Source of the DNA: Lysobacterales bacterium
GTDB taxonomy: Bacteria; Pseudomonadota; Gammaproteobacteria; Xanthomonadales; SZUA-36
Assembly (NCBI GenBank): GCA_021648045.1
Contig: JAKITM010000035.1
Span: forward strand, 1 to 22,819
Length of the DNA: 22,819 nucleotides
Direction: 5' to 3'
Shown here: positions 7,415-16,181 of the stretch, piece after piece
How positions within the stretch are numbered: position 1 is the first letter of the stretch
Layout of the letters: each line of letters starts with the position of its first letter
Notes under the pieces: generated by a model
What the model saw: only the letters and a program-made list of their open reading frames with translations
What the model was told of the DNA's origin: nothing
Database searches by the model: none
Made by a program: the position numbers and the translations under genes

Positions 7415-9511
7415 ATGACCTCGAAAATTGAGCCGGAAATGACCAGCCTGAATGCAGCTTGCCCTTGTGGCAGCGGGAAAAAGTTTAAACGCTGTCACGG
7501 AAAAGCACCGTCAAGTGGCTCACCAAACCGCACACCGCAGCAATTGTTAGAGCACGCACGGTCACTGGCTGAGAACGGTCAGGCCGATGTCGCCCTGCAG
7601 CAACTCCGACAGTTGCCACCGGCACCTGCGCGTTATGATTTAGAGGTAAAAATACTCCAAAGACAGGGTGCAGTCGGAGTGACTAAAGCTGAAAAAGTTT
7701 TACGCAAGTGGCAGCAAAGTGATATCGAAAACCCTGACCCTGTGTACCGGCGCATGCAAATCGCTTGGCAACAAGGCCGGTTTGCAGACGCGTTAAGGCT
7801 CACAACTGATCTTAACGGGCGTAGTCATAAACTAGTTGAGTATTACCGTGCGGTGGCATTTCAGTTGGCGGGGCAACTGGATGCGGCAATGACCGCCTAC
7901 TCAGCGGCTGTAAGTGAGCATTTAAATTTAGATATGGATGTGCATACGCAGACATTGGAAGCTGCAATTCAGATGTACGACACGGCAGCGGGTCGCTACC
8001 CGGGGAATACTACAAACACAGAAGCCGCGCTGATCGACGCGCAAGCTGAGTATGCAGTGATGAGTCTGGCCGCAGAAAACTGGTGGTCGCAGCGCACGGA
8101 TTTTTCCAGCCTCGCCCCGGCAGCGTTTGAGCGCTATACCAACGCCATGTATAACCTCGGCTGCCGCGATCAGGAATGTTATGCTCGCAACCACATTGCT
8201 ATAGACTATTTCGAGCGGGTTTTGCAGATGCAGCCCGGACATATTTTTGCCAGAAGCAATTGGTGTTTTCTGCACAACTACAGGGCTGATATCAGCGCAA
8301 CTGAAAATGCTCAAGCACATATGCTCGCCGGGCGGGAGTTCAGTCAGCAGGCAAGCCCGGTTAAAAATGATTTCATGCCAGCACCAATCGCCGGTCGGCG
8401 TTTACGCATTGCTTATCTTTCGGCAGATTTTCATAAACACTCGGTAGCTTATTTTATTACCCCGGTACTCGAGGCTCACGACCGTGAACGATTTGAGGTT
8501 TTTGCTTATCATAATAGTGCACAGGAAGATGGCTGGAGCCATCGGGCCAGGCAAGCTGTGGATGTGTTTCGCAATGTGGCGAGCCTGAGTGATAGTGCCT
8601 TGTACCAGCAAATACTGGCAGATCGTATCGATGTGCTGGTTGACCTTAGCGGCTATTCGCGTGGCAATCGAGTGGCTGTGCTGGCGCGGCGGGCAGCCCC
8701 TGTTCAAATTAGCTGGATTGGATATCCGGGTAGCAGCGGACTTACAAGCATGGATTATCGGATTGTGGATGAGACTACTGACCCAACGCCAAGCGCAGAT
8801 GCTTTGTGTTCTGAGGTTTTATTACGCCTGCCTAAAGTGTTTTCAGTTTATACGCCACCCGCTGACTTGCCCGAGCCGGCGGCGCTAGATAAAGCTAAGC
8901 AAGGCTTTGTTTTTGCAAGTTTTAATCACTTGCTAAAGCTAAACCTACCGTTACTCAAGCTCTGGGCTAAGATTTTGCACGCCGTTCCGGATTCTCGCCT
9001 GTTGATTAAAAGTCAGCTGTTGGACCGAATCACAGCACGGCGGGATTTAAGCCTCGACCTGCAAGCTGCGGGTATTGATCTGGATCGAGTCGAATTACTG
9101 GGCAGACTTACCAGCAACAGAGACCATATGGCCTGTTATCGCAAGGCAGGTCTATTGCTAGATAGTTTCCCCTATAACGGCACAACTACAAACTGTGATA
9201 GCTTCATTATGGGGGTGCCGGTGCTAACCATTGCCGGTGACAGTCATCTGAGTCGGGTAACAGCCAGCCAGTTATCTGCACTAAATTTACCGGAATTAAT
9301 TGCCACAGACGAGGATGACTACATCCAACGCGCGGTTGACTTTGCAAACCACCCGGAAAAGTTACATGTTCTGAGCAAGGGCTTGCGTGAGCGGATGCAA
9401 AATAGTCCGCTGATGAACGCTGCTGAATTAACCGCAGATGTCGAATCACTTTACCGTCAAACTTGGGTACAATATACGCACAAATCATTCCCTCCACAGA
9501 TAGAAAATTAA
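7415..9511 (+). CDS. SEC-C/TPR/GT41 O-GlcNAc-transferase-like (SPINDLY-type) protein
   Basis: Putative cytoplasmic glycosyltransferase that would move a sugar from a nucleotide sugar to protein Ser/Thr; donor and target are unknown. It is 698 residues. A SEC-C zinc motif, CPCGSGKKFKRCHG, spans residues 16-29 (C16, C18, C27, H28). A TPR-like helical region covers about 38-300. The GT41 catalytic region runs from about 328 to 690. Its motifs are YLSADFHKHSVAYF (H342 aligns with the conserved His of OGT), QISWIGYPGSSGLTSMDY, FNHLLKLN (K508 aligns with the UDP-contacting Lys), LDSFPYNGTTTNCDSF and GVPVLTIAGDSHLSRVTASQ. The start could instead be the Met at 7439, which keeps the zinc motif. The stop directly abuts the tetR start, indicating coupling. 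The GT41 fold is firm; activity is inferred. Confidence 0.88.
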   Translation: MTSKIEPEMTSLNAACPCGSGKKFKRCHGKAPSSGSPNRTPQQLLEHARSLAENGQADVALQQLRQLPPAPARYDLEVKILQRQGAVGVTKAEKVLRKWQQSDIENPDPVYRRMQIAWQQGRFADALRLTTDLNGRSHKLVEYYRAVAFQLAGQLDAAMTAYSAAVSEHLNLDMDVHTQTLEAAIQMYDTAAGRYPGNTTNTEAALIDAQAEYAVMSLAAENWWSQRTDFSSLAPAAFERYTNAMYNLGCRDQECYARNHIAIDYFERVLQMQPGHIFARSNWCFLHNYRADISATENAQAHMLAGREFSQQASPVKNDFMPAPIAGRRLRIAYLSADFHKHSVAYFITPVLEAHDRERFEVFAYHNSAQEDGWSHRARQAVDVFRNVASLSDSALYQQILADRIDVLVDLSGYSRGNRVAVLARRAAPVQISWIGYPGSSGLTSMDYRIVDETTDPTPSADALCSEVLLRLPKVFSVYTPPADLPEPAALDKAKQGFVFASFNHLLKLNLPLLKLWAKILHAVPDSRLLIKSQLLDRITARRDLSLDLQAAGIDLDRVELLGRLTSNRDHMACYRKAGLLLDSFPYNGTTTNCDSFIMGVPVLTIAGDSHLSRVTASQLSALNLPELIATDEDDYIQRAVDFANHPEKLHVLSKGLRERMQNSPLMNAAELTADVESLYRQTWVQYTHKSFPPQIEN

Positions 9512-10096
9512 ATGGCAAATCCCGAGAAAATAGAAAAAGGCAAACTAACCGCATCCGACTGGGAGCGGGGTGCGCTTGAATTAATCGCAGAGCAGGGAAT
9601 CAACGCTGTTGCAGTGGAATCGCTGGCCCGACGAATGGGCATAACCAAAGGTAGTTTTTACTGGCATTTCCCAAATCGACAGGCATTAATAGAGCAATCT
9701 TTGCTGCGTTGGTTGGAGCATGATGAACGCAACTTGCAATTGCTTATGGATGCCATCGAGGACCCGCGCGAGCGCCTGATTCTTTTCTTCCGCCGCAGTA
9801 CACAAGTTCATAAGTTAACCCATGATGTATACACCGCGCTGTGTTTCGCCCCGGATCACCCGCTGGTTGAGCCGGTTTTAGCTGCAGTAGCCGAGCGCCG
9901 TACCACCTACCTGGCCAATGCTTTCTGTGAGTTAGGCATGGATAGTGAGACCGCAAATTTTCGCGCTCGTCTGACTTATGCGGCCTATGTAGGCTACTTG
10001 CAATTGATGCAGCAAGAGCAAGCTCCGGTGCCGGAGAGTCCAGAGTTTGAAGCCTATTTAGAACATGTGATTAAAACTTTGATTCCAACGGTTTAA
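9512..10096 (+). CDS. TetR/AcrR-family transcriptional regulator
   Basis: A 194-residue DNA-binding regulator. The N-terminal helix-turn-helix (about 18-62) is clear: GALELIAEQGINAVAVESLA, then RRMGITKGSFYWHFPNRQAL. The C-terminal ligand and dimer domain (about 70-190) is generic and does not reveal the effector. The ATG follows the GT41 stop with no intervening base and there is no strong ribosome binding site, so translation probably depends on the upstream gene. TetR proteins often control their own operon or a neighbour; candidate targets are the GT41 promoter and the palindrome at fadE, but neither link is shown by the sequence. Confidence 0.93.
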   Translation: MANPEKIEKGKLTASDWERGALELIAEQGINAVAVESLARRMGITKGSFYWHFPNRQALIEQSLLRWLEHDERNLQLLMDAIEDPRERLILFFRRSTQVHKLTHDVYTALCFAPDHPLVEPVLAAVAERRTTYLANAFCELGMDSETANFRARLTYAAYVGYLQLMQQEQAPVPESPEFEAYLEHVIKTLIPTV

Positions 10097-10119
10097 GCGC
10101 GTGTTTTTGCAGGGCAAAG

Positions 10120-10128
10120 TGATATACT
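10120..10128 (+). promoter_or_regulatory. Extended -10 promoter for pckG
   Basis: TGATATACT provides a TGn extension plus the -10 hexamer TATACT (10123-10128). No clear -35 is present. It is flanked by GGGCA (10113-10117) and TGCCC (10128-10132), a 5-bp inverted repeat straddling the -10 that could be a small operator. The start would be near 10135, about 45 nt before the pckG ATG. Confidence 0.5.
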
Positions 10129-10179
10129 GCCCGCTTGTCAGTAGAGATTTATTTAGTCCGCATTCAAAAGGAATTCCAG

Positions 10180-11928
10180 ATGTCCACAAACACCAGCAAT
10201 GCTGCCCTGGCCGAATGGGTAAACGCCGTCGCCAAGCAAACCAATCCCGACCAGATTCACTGGTGTACAGGTACCGATGAAGAAAACCGAGAGCTAACCG
10301 AGCTGTTATTGTCGGACGGTAGCTTTAAAGAATTAAATCCTGAAACCCACCCCAACTGCTATCTGCATTTATCGGATTCTCAGGATGTCGCCCGGGTAGA
10401 ACACCTGACCTTTATTTGTACTTCTGAAGAAGAAGATGCCGGACCTAACAATCACTGGATGTCGCCGGCAGAAGGACATGCAAAAATCGATGCGCTTTTC
10501 GAGGGGTCCATGCGTGGTCGCACTATGTATGTTATCCCCTATTGCATGGGCCCAATTGATTCACCTCTATCCCGCTGCGGTGTAGAAATTACCGACAGCC
10601 CGTATGTGGTGGCCAATATGCGTATCATGACGCGCATGGGTAGCCCGGCATTACTCCGAATTGAACGCGAAAACACTTTCGTAAAAGGTCTGCACTCCAT
10701 TGGCGACCTTTCCCCGGAGAGACGCTATATCATGCATTTCCCGGAAGAACTGAGCATTAAAAGTTTCGGCTCCGGTTACGGTGGCAACGCATTGCTGGGT
10801 AAAAAATGCCATGCGCTGAGAATTGCCTCTTATCAGGCCCGTAACGAAGGTTGGCTGGCTGAACATATGTTAATTCTCGGACTGGAAAATCCAGAGGGCG
10901 AAGTACATTACATCGCCGCTGCATTTCCTTCAGCCTGTGGTAAAACCAATCTCGCCATGCTGATTGCACCGGAATCTTATAAGGGTTGGAAAATCTGGAC
11001 AGTAGGTGATGATATCTGCTGGATGCGCCCGGGTGAAGACGGGCGTTTATGGGCGATTAATCCGGAGGCGGGTTTTTTCGGCGTGGCTCCCGGTACCTCA
11101 AAAAGTACCAATCCAACGGCCTTGGAAATGCTTTATGAAGACACCATTTTTACCAATGTAGCAACCACCGCAGACAACCAGCCTTGGTGGGAAGGTCTGG
11201 ACGACCGAGTGCCGGCAAAAGACTGGCAGGGGCGCGACTATGATCCTGCCAACGGCCCGGCAGCCCAGCCGAACTCCCGCTTTACAGTTTCCAGCAAGCG
11301 CTGTGGTTCATATTCCGAAATGGCGGAAGCTCCTCAAGGAGTGCCGATTTCAGCGATTATTTTCGGTGGTCGGCGCGAACGCCTAGTGCCGTTGGTATTT
11401 GAAACTAAATCCTGGGCGCATGGTGTATTGGTCGGCGCAGCAATGGCCTCAGAAACAACAGCAGCTGCAACTGGTGCTGTGGGTGTGGTTAGACGCGACC
11501 CGATGGCAATGAAACCATTTTGTGGTTACAACTTTGCCGATTATTGGGCTCACTGGTTAAGCTTTACTGAGCGGGCAGATAATCTACCGGGTATTTTTCA
11601 TGTGAACTGGTTTCGCAAAGATACAGACGGAAAATTCATGTGGCCTGGCTTCGGTGAAAACATGCGCGTGCTCGAGTGGATTGTGGAGCGCTGTAAAGGT
11701 ACTGTCGATGCTCAAGAAACTGCCATCGGATTTATTCCGAGCACTGATGATATCAATGTTGATGGACTGAGTATTGATGCTGAGCAAATGCAAGAGCTTC
11801 TGAGTGTTGACCAGCAAGGTTGGTTGGGCGAAGTGGATCAAATAAATGAGTATCTCGATACTTATGGTGAGCGGTTGCCCGCTTCTATGCGCGAGGAACT
11901 ACACCGAATCAAGCAGGAGCTTGGTTAA
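10180..11928 (+). CDS. pckG: Phosphoenolpyruvate carboxykinase (GTP)
   Basis: Converts oxaloacetate plus GTP to PEP, GDP and CO2, the entry step of gluconeogenesis from TCA intermediates. The protein is 582 residues from the ATG at 10180, which has AAGGA seven bases upstream. An upstream in-frame TTG at 10135 lies at the expected transcription start and is rejected. GTP-class motifs are visible: SPYVVANMRIMTRMG, FPSACGKTNLAML (P-loop with active-site C253 and K255), TVGDDICWM for metal binding, NPEAGFFGVAPGTS, and FGGRRERLVPLV. The sequence is not related to the ATP-dependent PckA class common in enterobacteria. Together with FadE upstream it fits growth on fatty acids or acetate. It stands alone, with its own promoter. 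Confidence 0.96.
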   Translation: MSTNTSNAALAEWVNAVAKQTNPDQIHWCTGTDEENRELTELLLSDGSFKELNPETHPNCYLHLSDSQDVARVEHLTFICTSEEEDAGPNNHWMSPAEGHAKIDALFEGSMRGRTMYVIPYCMGPIDSPLSRCGVEITDSPYVVANMRIMTRMGSPALLRIERENTFVKGLHSIGDLSPERRYIMHFPEELSIKSFGSGYGGNALLGKKCHALRIASYQARNEGWLAEHMLILGLENPEGEVHYIAAAFPSACGKTNLAMLIAPESYKGWKIWTVGDDICWMRPGEDGRLWAINPEAGFFGVAPGTSKSTNPTALEMLYEDTIFTNVATTADNQPWWEGLDDRVPAKDWQGRDYDPANGPAAQPNSRFTVSSKRCGSYSEMAEAPQGVPISAIIFGGRRERLVPLVFETKSWAHGVLVGAAMASETTAAATGAVGVVRRDPMAMKPFCGYNFADYWAHWLSFTERADNLPGIFHVNWFRKDTDGKFMWPGFGENMRVLEWIVERCKGTVDAQETAIGFIPSTDDINVDGLSIDAEQMQELLSVDQQGWLGEVDQINEYLDTYGERLPASMREELHRIKQELG

Positions 11929-11938
11929 GCCTAAAAAT

Positions 11939-11972
11939 TAGGTATAAGAGTAGGTATAAGCATAAGCATAAG
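11939..11972. repeat. Short tandem repeat after pckG
   Basis: TAGGTATAAG occurs twice (11939-11948 and 11951-11960), 12 bp apart, followed by two exact CATAAG units (11961-11966 and 11967-11972). The tract begins 11 bp after the pckG stop. A weak CCTAA/TTAGG hairpin (11930-11942) overlaps its start. No function is apparent; it could vary in copy number. Confidence 0.6.
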
Positions 11973-12091
11973 CAATTACGGCTTGTAAATGGCTGGGGTT
12001 GATAACATCACTCCGGCCAGCTAGAGCCATTCATGCCGACCCAATGTATTCCCCCGCTTGAGTTATTTTCAATAAACGCACCACCTTGGCG

Positions 12092-12097
12092 TATAAT
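12092..12097 (+). promoter_or_regulatory. -10 element upstream of the propeller sensor kinase
   Basis: A perfect TATAAT preceded by GCG; the -35 region is weak. Transcription would start near 12104, which places the most upstream ATG (12033) outside the message and supports a later start codon. Confidence 0.45.
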
Positions 12098-12128
12098 CCT
12101 TGCAAACATGCTATCGGGGAATATATTT

Positions 12129-15100
12129 GTGGCTGAGGGGAAAACGCAGAAATTGGCGAGTCTATTGCGCATTAGCCGGTTTTTACTACTGACCTGCGGG
12201 CTGGTATTAGGAAGCCAAGCAGCACTTGCAGAACAACGGATAAGCACCCCGGTATTCCAAACTTGGAGCATCGATGATGGTCTGCCCTCCGGGCATATAA
12301 CAGCTCTGGCGCGCGGTCCCTATAATCACATGTGGCTGGGAACCCGTGAAGGCTTGGTGCGTTTTGACGGGCGCGAATTTATGGTGCTGCGCCACGACCC
12401 CAAAGACCCAGCGTCAATATTACCCTCCAACAGCATTCAAAGCCTTTTCACCGATTCTAGCGGACACCTTTGGGTAGCCTTTGAAGAGAGTGGTATTTTG
12501 GCGCTTGACTCTAAGCTTGAACTAAAACACAAGTTTACCAAAGAGACTGAAAACCCACTGCCTGGGAATGATGTATGGGCAATTGCAGAAGCCTGTGATG
12601 GTAGTTTGTGGCTGGGGTTTTACGAAAATGGCCTAGCGCGTCTGTGGCCGGAAACCGGGCAGGTTCGAGTCTATCCTCCTCGGGCTAACGGGCTGAATAC
12701 AGATACGGTACTGAGTCTGCTGGTTGATTCCGAGTGCCGCCTCTGGGTGGGAACCTGGAATGGGGGGTTATTTCGCCTGAGCAGTGAAAGCAATCAGTTC
12801 ATTGCGGTTAAAGCAGATGCTGAAAATCCTGATGAGATGAGTGTTGTTACGACATTAATGCAGGATCAAAGCGGGCGAATATGGGTGGGCTCACGCACGG
12901 GTGTATCATTTGTCGATGCGCGTACTTTTGAGGTAACTCCGGTTAATCTGCAGGTTGAAACACACCGAAATCATTTGATTACAGCGATCCACCAGGATAT
13001 TACCACTGCAATTTGGGTGACTACAAAAGTTGGCATTTTTCAATTTTCTGCAGATGGTGAAATACTAAATCGGTTCTTACCGGTGCCGGGTTTATATGGC
13101 GGCTTACCCACGGATTATTTCTGGACGATGGCCGAGGATCATCAACACGGGATGTGGTTTGGCAGTCTGGGTCAGGGGGTTGCCAGGTTGGGCGTAGGCT
13201 GGCGAAATTTCCAGCGGCTTCAACGCGACCCGTCAGTAACAGGCTCATTGTCAGCTGACAATATTATTTCAACTTATTGGGATGAAGAACTCAAGCGATT
13301 GTGGGCAGGCTCTATGGATGATGGCCTTAATGTGATCGACCCAGTGTCACTGGAAACTACAGTATATAACCAGAATAAAAACATCCCCCATTCTTTGACC
13401 CGTGAGCGGGTTCGGGTAGTCTATCGGGATCAGGGCGGGCGACTCTGGTTGTCACATTCTGCGGGTATCAGTGAAATGCTCAGCCCCGGTCACTTCAAGC
13501 ATTGGTTTACAGAACCATATTGGAAATCCGCGATTAACGATGGCTATATCAGTGATATTGCGGAAACGCAGTCTGGTGACCTGTGGTTGGCGGTCTATGG
13601 TGGTGGTGCAATATTGTTCAGTAGTAAAAATGGTCCTCAACAGTTGTTTAATAAGAAAATGGATGAGCAGCATCAAATAGCCAGTAATGCAGTGACTTCG
13701 GTTGAAATAGCTGCCGATGGTACGGTGTGGCTCGGTGGCAATCACGGCTTGCAGGCTTTATCCAGAGACGGCAAAGTGATCCACATCATTGATGACTATG
13801 AGGACCAGATTGAGGATATGCAGATTGCTGCGGATGGAACACTTTGGGTGGCTGCGAGAAATAGTGTCAGTCAGTATCAGTTATCTATTCCCAAGCCCGT
13901 GCGCTTACAACAATTTACAACTGTTGATGGAATGCCGCCAACTAGCGCCAATGGGATTCGTCTGCTAAACAATGAGGTATGGGTTACTACTCGGGGTGGA
14001 CTTGTGCGTATTCGTCCGGATAAAAATGATGTGCGGGTATATGGAAGAACAGATGGCCTGCCATCAATAGAATTTGAAGACCGAACCATGTCGGTCCGCG
14101 ATGGGCGCCGAATCTATACCGGCACAGCGGCGGGGATTATCTCATTTATTCCTGAAGAGTTACATGACATACTCGTGGAGACAAGCGCTAATGTTTACGC
14201 AGTTAGAACTATTGACGCGGAAATTCTCAGAGAAGACACTGACGCGGAAATCAATTTGGCATACGATGCAGCCGTAGTTACCTTTCAGTTTGGTGGCTTA
14301 AGCTTTTCAGGCGAAGAGCAACTACGCTATCGGTATCGATTGCTGGGGCTAGACGCAAGCTGGGTACAGGCTCGCGGAATCACTGAGCGGTCTTATAGTC
14401 GTCTGGAGCCGGGTAATTATGTATTTGAATTACAGTCTTCTACTTCCTCCGGTACCTGGCCGGATGCTATTGATAGAACAAAGCTGCGCATTCAGCCGCC
14501 GCCCTGGTTTAGTTGGCAGGCATATGTCATCTATGCCCTGTTAATCATGGGGGTATTGACCTTGCTTTGGTATCGCTGGAAAATGGAAGGTAAGCGCCGG
14601 TCTGCGCTATCATTAGCGCACTATCGTGAGCAGTCAGCTGAATCGCAGCGTCAACTCACCCGATTTCTTACTGAATCACTGGATATGGAAGAAATCATGA
14701 CCCGCTTTGGCTCCATTCTTCAGCAGCAATTGAATGCCAGTAGTGTGGTGTTGCAATTTCAAGGTGATGACTTGCCAATTGAAGCTTTCAGCACAGGCGA
14801 GCCCCAAATAATTTCGAATGTGGACTGGATCGGGCGAATTAAAGAACAGGGGCTGTACCAACCGGACTGGGAGGGTACTAAGGTAAGCCTAGGCAGTAAC
14901 AATCATGCTTTTATCGTCCCACTGTCGGCAGGTGATGAGTTGCTTGGGCTGGCAGTGATAAGTGGTGGTGTCCAGCAGCCGTTTACCGCAGAAACGCAGG
15001 CTATTATTCGTCTTTATTCAAAGGTTGCGGGTTCAGCAATGCAAAATGCCCGCTTATATTTACGCGTTCAGAATTTGGCCGAAGATGCTGATCAGGCGAG

Positions 15101-16181
15101 TGCGGCTAAGTCCAATTTCCTAGCCACCATGAGCCATGAGATTCGAACACCTTTGAACGGTGTCTTAGGAATGTCAGAGCTACTTTCCGACACTGATTTA
15201 TCACCTCAGCAGCGAAGTTTGGTGGATTCCTTACGCCACTCCGGAGATAATTTATTACGGGTGTTGAACGAGGTTCTAGATTTATCCAAAGTTGAATCTG
15301 GTGTGGTTAAATTGCACGATGGAGATGTAAATCTGAACAGCTTGCTGGAGCAGGTTATTACACTTTACGCGGGAATAGCGTCACAACAGAATATAGAGCT
15401 AATCGGGCTGTTAGCGGCCGATGTCCCACTGATTGTTGCCGGTGATCCAGATCGTCTTGAGCAGGTGTTATGTAATTTGTTGAGTAACGCGCTTAAATTT
15501 ACTGATGAAGGTTATGTGGTTTTTGGAATAACCCGGTTAGAGAGTTGCGAACAACTCCGCTTTTTTGTACGGGATACTGGCATCGGTTTAAACCCTGCTG
15601 AACAGGAGAAAATATTTGATGCTTTCGAGCAGGTTGACCAATCGGCGAATCGGCGCTTCGGTGGTACTGGTCTTGGGCTTACCATTTCCCAGAAAATCGT
15701 GCAGTCAATGGGTGGCTCTATCAATCTAGAGAGTGAGGCTGGGATTGGTAGTGGCTTTTATTTTGATTTGCCACTGAATAAACGCGCTGGCGCAAGCGAG
15801 GACTGGCTGGCAGGAAGCCGATTACTACAACGGAAGTTGGTGTGCCTGGAGTTGGAAAATCCGTTAAAAGAATCCATTAGCGAGTTTTTAGGGCGCTGGA
15901 GTATTCCATGGGTTGAGGCCACTAACGATCACCCTGATGCTGAAATTGACACCTTGATAATGAGTGTGGATGAAGGTTTTGCCAACCGCGAGCAAATGGC
16001 AGAAGATACCCGTAAATTGCAGAAAAAATATCCGGGCTGTGAAGTTGTATTTCTATTACCGATAAGCTTTGATACCACGCAGTATCAGGATATCCCGCAT
16101 TGTCATACCTGCCAGCGGCCGGTCACCATGACCGGCTTAGCCAGCACACTAATGGGAATCAATTTAACCCCTACAGAGTAA
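12129..16181 (+). CDS. Propeller-type sensor histidine kinase (Reg_prop/Y_Y_Y/HisKA/HATPase) with degenerate receiver tail
   Basis: Inner-membrane two-component sensor resembling hybrid one-protein carbohydrate sensors. The GTG at 12129 gives 1350 residues; it has GGGGA nine bases upstream and leads straight into a signal sequence (LLRISRFLLLTCGLVLG, then SQAALA). In-frame ATGs at 12033 and 12108 lie upstream of, or right at, the predicted transcription start. Residues about 40-675 hold 14 countable propeller repeats of the form hhxDxxGxhWhGT-xGhxxh, matching two seven-bladed periplasmic propellers. Then come a Y_Y_Y domain (about 714-787), a TM helix (about 794-815), a GAF-like region (about 849-977), and HisKA with phospho-acceptor H1003 in SHEIRTPLNGVLGM. 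HATPase boxes follow: LLSNALKFTDEG, DTGIGL, FDAFEQVDQ and GGTGLGL. The last ~110 residues look like a receiver remnant. No response regulator is adjacent. The ligand is unknown. Confidence 0.9.
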   Translation: MAEGKTQKLASLLRISRFLLLTCGLVLGSQAALAEQRISTPVFQTWSIDDGLPSGHITALARGPYNHMWLGTREGLVRFDGREFMVLRHDPKDPASILPSNSIQSLFTDSSGHLWVAFEESGILALDSKLELKHKFTKETENPLPGNDVWAIAEACDGSLWLGFYENGLARLWPETGQVRVYPPRANGLNTDTVLSLLVDSECRLWVGTWNGGLFRLSSESNQFIAVKADAENPDEMSVVTTLMQDQSGRIWVGSRTGVSFVDARTFEVTPVNLQVETHRNHLITAIHQDITTAIWVTTKVGIFQFSADGEILNRFLPVPGLYGGLPTDYFWTMAEDHQHGMWFGSLGQGVARLGVGWRNFQRLQRDPSVTGSLSADNIISTYWDEELKRLWAGSMDDGLNVIDPVSLETTVYNQNKNIPHSLTRERVRVVYRDQGGRLWLSHSAGISEMLSPGHFKHWFTEPYWKSAINDGYISDIAETQSGDLWLAVYGGGAILFSSKNGPQQLFNKKMDEQHQIASNAVTSVEIAADGTVWLGGNHGLQALSRDGKVIHIIDDYEDQIEDMQIAADGTLWVAARNSVSQYQLSIPKPVRLQQFTTVDGMPPTSANGIRLLNNEVWVTTRGGLVRIRPDKNDVRVYGRTDGLPSIEFEDRTMSVRDGRRIYTGTAAGIISFIPEELHDILVETSANVYAVRTIDAEILREDTDAEINLAYDAAVVTFQFGGLSFSGEEQLRYRYRLLGLDASWVQARGITERSYSRLEPGNYVFELQSSTSSGTWPDAIDRTKLRIQPPPWFSWQAYVIYALLIMGVLTLLWYRWKMEGKRRSALSLAHYREQSAESQRQLTRFLTESLDMEEIMTRFGSILQQQLNASSVVLQFQGDDLPIEAFSTGEPQIISNVDWIGRIKEQGLYQPDWEGTKVSLGSNNHAFIVPLSAGDELLGLAVISGGVQQPFTAETQAIIRLYSKVAGSAMQNARLYLRVQNLAEDADQASAAKSNFLATMSHEIRTPLNGVLGMSELLSDTDLSPQQRSLVDSLRHSGDNLLRVLNEVLDLSKVESGVVKLHDGDVNLNSLLEQVITLYAGIASQQNIELIGLLAADVPLIVAGDPDRLEQVLCNLLSNALKFTDEGYVVFGITRLESCEQLRFFVRDTGIGLNPAEQEKIFDAFEQVDQSANRRFGGTGLGLTISQKIVQSMGGSINLESEAGIGSGFYFDLPLNKRAGASEDWLAGSRLLQRKLVCLELENPLKESISEFLGRWSIPWVEATNDHPDAEIDTLIMSVDEGFANREQMAEDTRKLQKKYPGCEVVFLLPISFDTTQYQDIPHCHTCQRPVTMTGLASTLMGINLTPTE

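Noticed and set aside
7928..8707. Minus-strand open frames within the GT41 gene
   Set aside because: They are shadows of the catalytic and TPR coding sequence; composition follows the sense gene.
10135..10179. Extended pckG N-terminus starting with TTG
   Set aside because: The TTG lies at the predicted transcription start, while the ATG at 10180 has a proper AAGGA site and the normal family N-terminus.
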